A DNA stretch of 64,000 nt from Chlorogloeopsis sp. ULAP01. Its GTDB lineage: Bacteria > Cyanobacteriota > Cyanobacteriia > Cyanobacteriales > Nostocaceae. Where the stretch lies: NCBI RefSeq assembly GCF_030381805.1, contig NZ_JAUDRH010000013.1, positions 186,001-250,000 on the forward strand. Reading direction: 5' to 3'. The notes beneath the pieces are model-generated. The model ran no database searches, was not told the origin of the DNA, and saw only the letters and a program-made list of their open reading frames with translations. This document shows positions 18,400 through 26,506 of this stretch, piece by piece. Each line of letters opens with the position of its first letter. Position 1 is the first letter of the stretch. The position numbers were made by a program, and so were the translations under genes.

Positions 18400-19260
18400 T
18401 TAACGTTTATAAATCAAAAAACCAGCGATCGCATCTAGCAGTGCTTCTTTTTCATCTGCCCGAATCAGGTGAGCACTATTTTCAAAGATTCTTAAGTCAG
18501 CATTCTTAATTACTTGAGCTATCTCTTCAGAAAATTCCGGAGGACAAATCCAGTCATGTCGCCCTCCAATAACTAAAGTAGGTGTAGTAATTTTGTGTAA
18601 TTGGTCAAGTAGATTATAGCTGCGTAGAAAGCCACCAAAGGCAACATTAATGGCATCAACCGACAGAATTGTCCGATCCCAATTTTTACCAGATACACAA
18701 GGATCGTAAGTTAGCGAATACATCGGCCCCATAATCTTAAAATACTCCCGCAGCTGTTCTTCATTTTCAAAGGAGCCATCCCACAGTTTTTGAGCAATTT
18801 TCCTTTGTTCCTCTGTTCCCCTTTGTGCCAAAATTTCTTGAGCTCGTTGCAAGAAGCGAAAACTAGCTGCTGTTGCAATCACAATTAAATGCGATATGTG
18901 CTGAGGATAGCGAACTGCATAAGATAAAGCAACCATACCGCCATAGGATGTGCCAATGACAACGATTTGATCAAGCCCTAAGTGACGGCGCAGCGCTTCC
19001 ATGTCTTCGACATTATTATTCAGAGTGTAAGTTTCTTTTAGTCCACGAGCAGAACGTCCTTGTCCCCGATGATCGAAGTAAACTAGTTGCAGCTTTTGAG
19101 CAAGAGGAGAAAAAGCAGGTTTATATGAAGTATGATCTGCACCAGGGCCTCCATGAACCAAAAAGGCAACTGGTTTGGTGTGAATGCGATCGCCATCTAC
19201 TACCAAAGAAGAACCTTCTACATCAAAGAAAATCTCTGTATCGCGGATTTTTGCTCGCAT
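18400..19260 (-). CDS. Alpha/beta hydrolase, prolyl-iminopeptidase (S33) type
   Basis: A 286-residue cytoplasmic hydrolase. It shows the oxyanion motif LVHGGPG near residue 36, FDHRGQGRS, the nucleophile elbow GTSYGG near residue 104, GGRHDWICPPE for the acid, and a late SAHLIRADE for the histidine. HGGPG and the GxSYGG elbow are typical of proline iminopeptidases and related S33 hydrolases. The true substrate may be a peptide, ester or other amide. The start matches the conserved N-terminal strand. Downstream lies the palindromic repeat at 18313. Confidence 0.82.
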   Translation of the reverse strand: MRAKIRDTEIFFDVEGSSLVVDGDRIHTKPVAFLVHGGPGADHTSYKPAFSPLAQKLQLVYFDHRGQGRSARGLKETYTLNNNVEDMEALRRHLGLDQIVVIGTSYGGMVALSYAVRYPQHISHLIVIATAASFRFLQRAQEILAQRGTEEQRKIAQKLWDGSFENEEQLREYFKIMGPMYSLTYDPCVSGKNWDRTILSVDAINVAFGGFLRSYNLLDQLHKITTPTLVIGGRHDWICPPEFSEEIAQVIKNADLRIFENSAHLIRADEKEALLDAIAGFLIYKR

Positions 19261-19332
19261 TTTGTACTCCTATCCTGCATACTCATTTTCTCTGAAAAAG
19301 TAGATGCTTTGGTAGCCAAAAATTATCTTTAC

Positions 19333-19533
19333 TTAAATACAAATTTCTAAATTAAATAAATCATCAAGTAGCTTATTCACCCCCAAAAAGCCATATGTCC
19401 ACCATCTATCTTGCTGAACTGTATACACCCGATGATTTTTAGCAGCTTTGAGTGTAGATAAAAGTGGATTTTGAGAAAAAGATAGCGCCGCATTCTTACT
19501 TTCACTCATAACAAACAAATTGGTGTCTAAGTT
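19333..19533 (-). pseudogene. C-terminal remnant of a siderophore/Fe-binding ABC substrate-binding protein
   Basis: An open frame of about 66 codons on the minus strand has the pattern of the last third of FecB/FhuD-like periplasmic binding proteins: LFVMSESKNAALSF, NPLLSTLKAAKNHRVYTV, then W.TYGFLGVNKLLDDLF. A TAA immediately upstream (19534-19536) and the lack of any signal peptide, N-terminal lobe or start context show that only a fragment survives. A full gene would be over 300 codons, and no transporter partner is nearby. The family is inferred from pattern only. Confidence 0.6.
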
Positions 19534-19691
19534 TTATCATTTGTTAATGTCCTAACCACTTTGGCTATTGCTATATCTAATCAAATTAATACTTAAATAA
19601 CTTTAATATTACTATTTGTCGAGAAAATAAATCAGGTGCATCCTTGTTTTTTACAATGCCCACAGGCTATGAGCCTGGGGCTATAAATACA

Positions 19692-19741
19692 AAGCCTGCC
19701 TGCGCAGTCTAGAAACAATCATAGCCTGTACAGGCAGGCTT
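19692..19741. repeat. Interspersed palindromic repeat
   Basis: AAGCCTGCCTG (19692-19702) and CAGGCAGGCTT (19731-19741) are perfect 11-bp inverted repeats around 28 nt. Related CAGGCTATGAGCCTG and AGCCTGTACAGGCAGG segments lie beside them (19650-19741). Such 'aggctatgagcctgggg' units recur in cyanobacterial spacers and may be mobilised. It lies beside the substrate-binding-protein remnant. Confidence 0.65.
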
Positions 19742-19897
19742 CGTTAGTATAGGAATACTCTTCTGAGGTATTAATTAAAACAGTGGAATGCTCCCAATTA
19801 AATCTCTCTATTTTAATTTTATTTAGCAAAAATCAAGAGTGTTGTTATACGTGCATAATAGAATAATCTAAAGTGATTTATTTTCTTGATTTGATTG

Positions 19898-20002
19898 ATG
19901 AACGACAACTTTACTAACACTCAAGAATGGTTCACTGTGTTAGGCTACCTGAGCTTTACGGTTTTTATTGCATGGTGCGTATTTGCCACCCAGAAAAAAT
20001 GA
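19898..20002 (+). CDS. 34-residue single-pass membrane protein
   Basis: A small gene in the convergent gap. The N-terminus is polar (MNDNFTNTQEWF), followed by one hydrophobic helix (VLGYLSFTVFIAWCVFA) and a TQKK tail, the usual design of accessory subunits of membrane complexes or small regulators. The stop lies 2 bp before the stop of the TPR gene on the other strand. No strong Shine-Dalgarno sequence is visible. I do not recognise the family, and subunit status is only a guess. Confidence 0.5.
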   Translation: MNDNFTNTQEWFTVLGYLSFTVFIAWCVFATQKK

Positions 20003-20004
20003 GT

Positions 20005-22596
20005 TTACGCTCGCACATTGGTGTTTCCTACTAGCTCCTGAAAGCGTTTATTTGTGGCAATTAAATCAAAATCTATGTCAGCTTCTGCTTGTTGCCTATA
20101 TCTAGGATTGAGATTGATAGCTTGTTGTAAATTTTCCAAAGCTAATGCTACTTTTTCCTGCAAAGCGTAACAGATTGCTTTGTTGTAATAAGCATTGGCA
20201 TAGTCAGGTTTAATTTTCAGGGCTTTGTCAAAGCTTTCAATTGCCTCGTCATCATAACCAAGCATGACTAGTGCGTAACCTCGATTATTCCAGGCTTTAT
20301 AAGAATTAGGGTTGAGTTGAATCGCTTTGTCAAAAGATGCGATCGCATCTTCATATCGTTCTAAATCTTCCAGTGCTAATCCCCTGTTTAACCATGCCAC
20401 AGCATCATCTGGGTTGATTTTAGTGGCTTTGTTAAAAGCAATCAAAGCTTCTTTGTGTCGTCGCAAATATCCCAAGGCTACGCCTAAATCGCACCAAGCT
20501 TGATGATAGTCGGGTTTAATTTTCAGTGCTTTTTCATAGGAGGCGATCGCATCTTTGTATTGTTTTAGCCTTGCTAGCGCCATACCCCGTTTTAACCAGA
20601 TTGCAGGCTCATCTGATTTAATTTTAAGTGCTTGGTCGTATTGAGCGATCGCCTGTTCATAGCGTTTTTCTGAAAACAGCACTTCTGCTTGTTTAAAGTA
20701 ATCGTCAGCATTTAAAGTATCTTGTACTTGGTGCGTTTCTGGCTCTGGTGCTGGTTGCGGAGCTTCTTCTATTTTTTCTATTTTTTCTTCTACTTTCGCA
20801 GTCACAGGATTTGAGGAGGGTGGGGGTGTAATATGAGAAAGTTGTTCTAAGATTTGCTCTTTTCGTTGTTGGGCATCTGTTTGCAAATCTGAAAGTTGAG
20901 ATACAAACTCAGACTCTAATCTTCCTAGCTTTTCTAAAACTAGAAGTTTTTGTTCTTGGGTATTCCACTGCAATTGCGAAAATTGAGAAGCAAATTCAGA
21001 ACCGGATTTTTCTAAATTTTCAATTACTAGCTCTTTTCTTTGTTGAGCATCTACTAATAATTCATTTATTTGCGAGGCAAATTCTAATTGTAATTTCTCT
21101 AAACTCTCAAGAATAATTTGCTTTTGTTGTTGAGCGTCTAACTGCACCCCAGAAAGTTGAGATTTTACCTCCGATATTGAATTTTCTAAATTCGCAAATA
21201 CTTGTTCTTTCTGTTGCTGATTTTCTAAATGTAATTGTGCTAATTGACTCGTGAATTCTTCTTGTAACTGCTGTAAATTTTCAAGAATTATTTGCTTTTG
21301 TTGTTGTACTTCTGACTGCCATTGGGTTGTTTGCGAGTTAAGTTGAGAAATAAATTCCTGTTTAGATTGCTCTAAATCTATAAATACTTGTTGTTTTTGT
21401 TGTTGAGTTTCTGATTGGAATTGTGCAACTTGCTCAGTTAATTCTGCTTGGAGTTGTGAGAAACTTTCCAAAGTTTGCTGCTGCTGTTGCTGCACTTGAG
21501 ACTGCCATTCCAAGAGTAGAGATTTAAATTCCTGCCGCGAATTCTCTAATTCTGCAACAGTTTGCTCATTATATTGTTGATTACCTAACTTTAATTGGGC
21601 TATATATTCGGCTAACTCTGCTTGTAATTTCTCTAAATTCTCAAAAGAGTGCTGCTTTTGCTGCTCGGCATCTGAGTAAATTCCCGAAAGCTGAGTTGAC
21701 AACTCAGATAAAGTTTGCTCTTGATTTTGTTGAGCACCTAATTGCAATTCAGCAAGTCGCAAACTAAATTCTGCCTGTAAATTATCTAAATTATTTAAAT
21801 TTTGGTCTTTGTGCTGTTGAACTTCCTCCTGCCATTGGGCGAGTTGAGATGTCCATTCTTGTCGAGAATTTTCCAAATCAGTAAATACTTGCTGCTGTTG
21901 CTTTTGGTTTTCTAGTTGTAAAGCAGTAATTTGTGAAATTATTTCTGATTTTAAATTTCCTAATGTCTCTAAAGTTATATGTTTTTGTTGTTGAGCATCT
22001 ATTTCTAATTCTGCTAATCGAGAATTAAATTGTGATTCTAGATTTTTTAATTCTTGTTTCGATAAATTGATTTGTTTTTCTAACTCTGCTAGCATTTGCG
22101 CCTTTGACTGAGATATCTCTGATGGAATCACAGATACTATCTGTTGTCGTAAGGCTTCTGCTTGTTTTTCTAATTCGTCAGTAATATTTTTAGCTTGCCG
22201 GATGTTGTTCTCGGCTGTTTGTTTGACAGTATTTAGCTGGTTTTGTAAATCTTCTAGCCCCTGAAACTGTGCGATCGCGCGATCAACGATTTCACGAACT
22301 ACAGCTCGGCGCAGCAGCCAAAATGAGGCAATTACCGCCACAGGAAACAGAGTTAGTATAACTACCCAAATATTGAGTAGAGTGCGTGTACGTCCAAAAG
22401 CGCGATCAACTTCTGTTTGGATCAAATCTCGCGTTTGCTGTTCTGGTTGCAGTTGTGCTAGTTCTTGTGGCTGCTGATTGGTTTGGGGAGATGAGGTAAT
22501 TTGGGCATTCGCCTCACCAACAGATAGCAGTAAAGGAGAAAAGACAATAGCGCTTTTCAACAAGAGTGCATAGAATAATTGATGCTTGCTCTTCAT
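20005..22596 (-). CDS. Membrane-anchored coiled-coil and TPR protein
   Basis: 863 residues in four parts. There is a signal peptide (1-31, ending ANA) and a transmembrane helix at about 72-95. Residues 201-574 form a long coiled coil of thirteen tandem repeats plus a partial one, mostly 29 residues, of pattern QQQK..(I/V)(L/F)..L..L..EF.SQL.QLQ. After a Pro/Glu linker (about 590-625) come six to seven TPR motifs (A...RG.AL..L..Y..AI....KA..I.P). TPRs bind protein partners, and the coil may act as a rod placing them away from the membrane. The side of the membrane is uncertain. Gln content is very high. No family name is recognised. Confidence 0.8.
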   Translation of the reverse strand: MKSKHQLFYALLLKSAIVFSPLLLSVGEANAQITSSPQTNQQPQELAQLQPEQQTRDLIQTEVDRAFGRTRTLLNIWVVILTLFPVAVIASFWLLRRAVVREIVDRAIAQFQGLEDLQNQLNTVKQTAENNIRQAKNITDELEKQAEALRQQIVSVIPSEISQSKAQMLAELEKQINLSKQELKNLESQFNSRLAELEIDAQQQKHITLETLGNLKSEIISQITALQLENQKQQQQVFTDLENSRQEWTSQLAQWQEEVQQHKDQNLNNLDNLQAEFSLRLAELQLGAQQNQEQTLSELSTQLSGIYSDAEQQKQHSFENLEKLQAELAEYIAQLKLGNQQYNEQTVAELENSRQEFKSLLLEWQSQVQQQQQQTLESFSQLQAELTEQVAQFQSETQQQKQQVFIDLEQSKQEFISQLNSQTTQWQSEVQQQKQIILENLQQLQEEFTSQLAQLHLENQQQKEQVFANLENSISEVKSQLSGVQLDAQQQKQIILESLEKLQLEFASQINELLVDAQQRKELVIENLEKSGSEFASQFSQLQWNTQEQKLLVLEKLGRLESEFVSQLSDLQTDAQQRKEQILEQLSHITPPPSSNPVTAKVEEKIEKIEEAPQPAPEPETHQVQDTLNADDYFKQAEVLFSEKRYEQAIAQYDQALKIKSDEPAIWLKRGMALARLKQYKDAIASYEKALKIKPDYHQAWCDLGVALGYLRRHKEALIAFNKATKINPDDAVAWLNRGLALEDLERYEDAIASFDKAIQLNPNSYKAWNNRGYALVMLGYDDEAIESFDKALKIKPDYANAYYNKAICYALQEKVALALENLQQAINLNPRYRQQAEADIDFDLIATNKRFQELVGNTNVRA

Positions 22597-22755
22597 AAAA
22601 CCATCCTCATCTGTTGGTTAGTTTTTGAGCTACGTGCCTATCTCCAATCTACCAGCTGCCTGAAGAGGACGCGGAGACAAGGAGAAGGATTTTCTCCCAC
22701 TCTCCCACTCCTAATTTTGTACCCAGTTCACGATTTAGAGAATCGCTCTATATAC

Positions 22756-23163
22756 TCATGGCACAATCAATACCGGACAGGGGGAAAGGTTAATCACGCG
22801 GTTGGTAACGCTTTCAGTCGCTCCTTCTTCCGTCAATCCCAGCCCCCGACAGCCCATGACGATTAAATTTGCGTCTATTTCATCGGCAACATCGCAGATG
22901 ACAAATGCCGGGATTCCTTGCCGTTCAATGGTTTCGGTTTGTATTCCTTGCTCGGCAAACATAGATTTAGCACTTTCTAGCAATTGAGCAACCGTCTCTG
23001 GTGAAGACATTACCTCCTCACTCGACTCATCTTTTTCGGGTTCTTCCACCACACTAATCAGCACCAAGCGGCTGCCATACTTTTTTACGATATTAATTAC
23101 TACCTCAGCCGCCTCCCGTGCTTCGCGGCTTTGATCAATCGGAAACAGAACTGTTTTGAACAT
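22756..23163 (-). CDS. Universal stress protein (UspA family)
   Basis: A 135-residue single-domain Usp. MFKTVLFPID starts the first strand, and the ATP-binding signature appears as VMGCRGLGLTEEGATESVTNRVI (G-2x-G-9x-S/T-like), followed by PVLIVP. This predicts nucleotide binding, although the usual GS spacing is altered by the acidic GLTEEGAT loop. Usp proteins are soluble and dimeric, with roles in stress survival. It follows the TPR gene on the same strand at a distance, with a polypurine/polypyrimidine spacer between, so co-transcription is doubtful. Confidence 0.88.
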   Translation of the reverse strand: MFKTVLFPIDQSREAREAAEVVINIVKKYGSRLVLISVVEEPEKDESSEEVMSSPETVAQLLESAKSMFAEQGIQTETIERQGIPAFVICDVADEIDANLIVMGCRGLGLTEEGATESVTNRVINLSPCPVLIVP

Positions 23164-23528
23164 AGCATTTACCTGCTGCTCTATATTTAGTGATGCAAAG
23201 TTAATCTGTAAAGATTGCTTTAGTATTTACTTCCTGCTTTTAGTAAGAGCATGGGAGTGGTTATCTCTCCACAGGCTGAGATCAGCGAGTTAAGCGCTTC
23301 GATTTGAAACAGGACTATTTATTATTTGCCCGTATTGTTTGCATTTTCGCAATACTCCATCGAAATACACCAACCAAATTTGGTTAATTCCATGTAGTGT
23401 CAAGCTTTTTGCGAATATATCGCCAAGAAACTCATGGCTTAACAATTCTTTGCACCCCTCACTCCGGTACAATTCTGGATGAGTCTAATTACAAAACATA
23501 ACAAAAAGGCAATCAGGAGGTTTGTGCC
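23164..23528. other. Divergent promoter region of usp and pgk
   Basis: About 365 bp. A 60-codon minus-strand frame (23290-23472) has no recognisable features. The ribosome-binding site of pgk is the perfect AGGAGG at 23515-23520. Otherwise no distinctive element was seen. Confidence 0.5.
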
Positions 23529-24731
23529 GTGTCAAAAAAAACTTTAGCAAATTTATCTGCATCAGACTTGTCTGGAAAGCGTGCCTTCGTGCGGGTTGAT
23601 TTTAACGTGCCAGTAGATGATTCAGGTAACATCACAGACGATACTCGTATCCGTGCCGCACTACCAACCATCAAGGATTTGGTGCAGAAGGGAGCTAAGG
23701 TAATTCTAGCCAGCCATTTTGGGCGTCCCAAGGGTGTAGATGACAAATTGCGTCTCACTCCGGTTGCCAAACGCCTCTCTGAGTTATTAGGGCAAGAAGT
23801 TGTTAAAACTGACGACTGCATCGGTGAAGAAGTTGCAGCCAAGGTGAGTGCTCTGCAAAACGGACAAGTGCTGTTGCTTGAGAATGTCCGCTTCTATAAA
23901 GAAGAAGAGAAAAACGATGCGGATTTTGCCCAAAAATTGGCAGCTAATGCTGATTTGTATGTCAATGATGCTTTTGGCACTGCACACCGCGCCCATGCTT
24001 CTACTGAGGGTGTGACTCATTATTTGAGTCCTTCTGTTGCTGGATATTTGATTGAAAAGGAATTGCAGTATCTGCAAAGCGCAATTGAAAGCCCCCAACG
24101 TCCTTTAGCGGCAATTATTGGTGGTTCCAAAGTTTCTAGCAAAATTGGTGTGATTGAAACGCTCTTGGAAAAGTGCGACAAACTGATCATCGGCGGTGGA
24201 ATGATTTTCACTTTCTACAAAGCCCGTGGTTTGAATGTCGGTAAGTCTTTGGTGGAAGAAGACAAGCTGGAGTTAGCGAAGTCTTTAGAAGCTAAGGCGA
24301 AAGAAAAGGGTGTTACCTTCTTGTTGCCTACAGATGTGGTAGTAGCAGATAAATTTGCTGCTGATGCTAATTCTCAAACCGTCAGCATCGAAAATATCCC
24401 CGATGGTTGGATGGGTTTGGATATTGGCCCCGATTCAGTAAAATTGTTCCAAGAAGCCCTTGCTGATTGTAAGTCGATTGTTTGGAACGGGCCGATGGGT
24501 GTGTTTGAATTTGATAAGTTTGCTGTTGGTACAGAAGCGATCGCCCACACTCTCGCCGAGTTGAGCAAACAAGGAGCTACCACTATCATTGGTGGTGGTG
24601 ACTCTGTAGCAGCAGTAGAAAAAGTTGGTTTAGCCGAGCAAATGAGCCATATTTCCACTGGTGGTGGTGCTAGCTTAGAGTTGCTCGAAGGTAAAGTATT
24701 ACCTGGAATTGCAGCGCTCGATGAAGCTTAA
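23529..24731 (+). CDS. pgk: Phosphoglycerate kinase
   Basis: 400 residues, normal length. It converts 1,3-bisphosphoglycerate and ADP to 3-phosphoglycerate and ATP in glycolysis, and runs in reverse in the Calvin cycle. The hallmarks are RVDFNVP near residue 22, ASHFGRPKG, VLLLENVRFY, NDAFGTAHRAHAS, IIGGSKVSSKI and the nucleotide-site GGGDSVAA. The start is GTG at 23529, set by a perfect AGGAGG (23515-23520) 8 nt upstream. A T-rich terminator follows about 55 bp after the stop. It is monocistronic. Confidence 0.98.
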   Translation: MSKKTLANLSASDLSGKRAFVRVDFNVPVDDSGNITDDTRIRAALPTIKDLVQKGAKVILASHFGRPKGVDDKLRLTPVAKRLSELLGQEVVKTDDCIGEEVAAKVSALQNGQVLLLENVRFYKEEEKNDADFAQKLAANADLYVNDAFGTAHRAHASTEGVTHYLSPSVAGYLIEKELQYLQSAIESPQRPLAAIIGGSKVSSKIGVIETLLEKCDKLIIGGGMIFTFYKARGLNVGKSLVEEDKLELAKSLEAKAKEKGVTFLLPTDVVVADKFAADANSQTVSIENIPDGWMGLDIGPDSVKLFQEALADCKSIVWNGPMGVFEFDKFAVGTEAIAHTLAELSKQGATTIIGGGDSVAAVEKVGLAEQMSHISTGGGASLELLEGKVLPGIAALDEA

Positions 24732-24784
24732 ATACCTCTTGCTTCTACTTCAACCAACTAAAAAACGGTAATAGCTTTTATTAC

Positions 24785-24812
24785 AAACCCGGTCATAGCG
24801 ATCGGGTTTTTT
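24785..24812 (+). terminator. Rho-independent terminator of pgk
   Basis: AAACCCGGTC and GATCGGGTTT (one G-T pair) enclose ATAGC, followed by a run of T residues. It is in the correct place to end the pgk transcript. Confidence 0.9.
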
Positions 24813-25281
24813 ATCGTAACACGGGTGATACGATTTTGGATTTTAGAGCCACAGAGACAACAAGGATCTGTATGATCGCGTGTATGTTGCTGGGGCTTAC
24901 TGAAAATACGCGATCGCTTTTTTGCTGTCATCAATTTGACTTGAACGCAATCAGCTATCTTTTTTAGCTTTTAGAAGTTTCTTAGATATATAACTATAGA
25001 GTTTGTTATTTGTATAAAATACTTTTATCTTTATTTTAAAGCAGAAAATAAATAGTAGAAAAGCTAGCTATAAAGCGCAATGTAGCTTAATTACATAGTA
25101 ATATTAAGTGCATTTTATTCAAATGAAAATAACTAGCACTAAATTTGAGAGCTAAACAATAGATAGTCACAGTTTTTGCTCAAATTTGCACTTTATCTTC
25201 CGCTCGCTGTCTTTGTGTCTTGAACCACTTGTGTGTTTAGATGTAAAAGTTTATTCTCAGTGGCTATAGGACGAACTCTTG
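24813..25281. other. AT-rich intergenic region
   Basis: About 470 bp without a supported gene. It has one HIP1 octamer near 24911, then long A/T-rich DNA. Presumed to contain the promoter of the CAP-domain gene; no specific site was recognised. Confidence 0.4.
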
Positions 25282-25827
25282 ATGAATCAAAAAACCATTT
25301 TCGGCATTGCTTTAGGAGCTTTTGCCTTAAGCAGTGCAACAATGGCCATTTATACACCCAGCCAAGCTTATACCAAGAAGCACTTAGAGCCTTCTCATTC
25401 TCCAAGTCGTAGCTTTCAGATCGCACAAGCTTCCAGCACCAGTGCGATAGAACAGTCAGTTCACGAGAAAATTAATGCTTACCGTGGCTCAAAAGGCTTA
25501 TCAAATTTGACTCGTAACTCTTCTATTGACAGTCAGGCTAGAACTCACAGTCGGAACATGGCTAGTGGTAATGTCCCATTTGGACATGATGGATTTCGAC
25601 AGCGACTCACAAATACTGGTCTTTCATACAGCGCAGCTGCGGAAAATGTTGCTTACAATTGTGGATCTAGCGATCCTGCTAAGACAGCTGTAGACGGCTG
25701 GTTAAAAAGTAGCGGGCATCGCCGCAATATCGAAGGTAATTACAACCTCACTGGTATTGGTGTGGCTGCCACCACCAAAAACAATTGTGTTTATCTTTAC
25801 TTTACGCAGATTTTCATGAAATCATGA
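25282..25827 (+). CDS. Secreted CAP (SCP-like) domain protein
   Basis: About 181 residues. A signal peptide (to about residue 30, ...PSQA) and a short Ser-rich linker precede one CAP domain. The motifs are INAYRGSKGLSNL, ARTHSRNMASG, FGHDGFRQR, AAENVAYN, then GWLKSSGHRRNIEGNYNLTGIGVA and a YLYFTQIF end. The two histidines and glutamate that often form the CAP metal cavity are present. Bacterial CAP proteins are extracellular and mostly uncharacterised. ATG 25282 is preferred to the TTG just before it. Confidence 0.88.
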   Translation: MNQKTIFGIALGAFALSSATMAIYTPSQAYTKKHLEPSHSPSRSFQIAQASSTSAIEQSVHEKINAYRGSKGLSNLTRNSSIDSQARTHSRNMASGNVPFGHDGFRQRLTNTGLSYSAAAENVAYNCGSSDPAKTAVDGWLKSSGHRRNIEGNYNLTGIGVAATTKNNCVYLYFTQIFMKS

Positions 25828-26200
25828 TAGGCGTTCTTGCTCTATTTTCTGAGTAATAATGCTGTGTTCATAACTTTTTTTGAGCAACACTACATGGGGG
25901 CAATATAGCCCCCCATACTATTTCACATTAAAGTTTCAAGACGGTTAAATTGACTTTAGCTTTCAGCCTTTGAAATTTATCTCTTGGCGGATAAAAACTC
26001 ACACGCCAGATCTGAGTAAAGTAAAATTCAGCAATTACCGTGACATCAGGGCTCATACCATTTCACTTTAATCACGATACGCATCAATTATATAGAGACG
26101 TGCCATGGCACGTCTCTTCTTTTAGAGGAAATTAGTGTCACATAAAATGATGAAAATACCTCTTCCCTGTTCCCCGTTCCCCGTTCCCTAAATCTACACC
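25828..26200. other. Intergenic region with palindromic repeat
   Basis: About 370 bp. It contains the 24-bp palindrome at 26094-26117 and a short CCCGTTCC-type tandem run near 26165-26190, a common low-complexity motif between cyanobacterial genes. No gene was recognised. Confidence 0.5.
26094..26117. repeat. Perfect 24-bp palindrome, interspersed repeat
   Basis: Each half is AGAGACGTGCCA or its complement, with no spacer. A related perfect 20-bp palindrome (halves AGACGCGATT and AATCGCGTCT) lies at 58669-58688. Both share the AGACG...CGTCT ends, which points to one repeat family rather than two independent operators. Confidence 0.7.
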
Positions 26201-26392
26201 ATGACTACTGCCACCATTCACTTAGTTGTTGGTATCGAAAAATTTACCTTAATAGTATTTTATACTGAGGACGATGAATGGCAGTTTCGAGTCCTGAGCG
26301 GTGGCGGTGCAGTGTTTGGTGAGCGCAAGCTTTATTATTCTGCCCATGCAGCTGAAAAAGCAGGAAGAGAGTGGATTGCTAAGGGAAATTGA
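26201..26392 (+). CDS. Small conserved-looking protein, function unknown
   Basis: 63 residues, soluble, with a beta-rich first half (IHLVVGIEKFTLIVFYTEDDEWQFRVLSGGG) and an alpha-helical end (AHAAEKAGREWIAKG). The strand pattern followed by an Ala-rich amphipathic helix resembles small DUF proteins common in cyanobacteria, where the aromatic residues and Gly turn are conserved. I do not recognise a name. It lies 114 bp upstream of glpK on the same strand. Confidence 0.55.
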   Translation: MTTATIHLVVGIEKFTLIVFYTEDDEWQFRVLSGGGAVFGERKLYYSAHAAEKAGREWIAKGN

Positions 26393-26506
26393 TTAAAACT
26401 GCCAATATTAACTTCCGTTGCTGATTGGCATAAAATAGCGATCGCTACTGTAGTAAGTAGGTGAACATAATTAATTAAATGTATACTTATCGCCTTAACA
26501 ACAGCT

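Noticed and set aside
23290..23472. 60-codon frame between usp and pgk
   Set aside because: No conserved features and it occupies the divergent promoter region.
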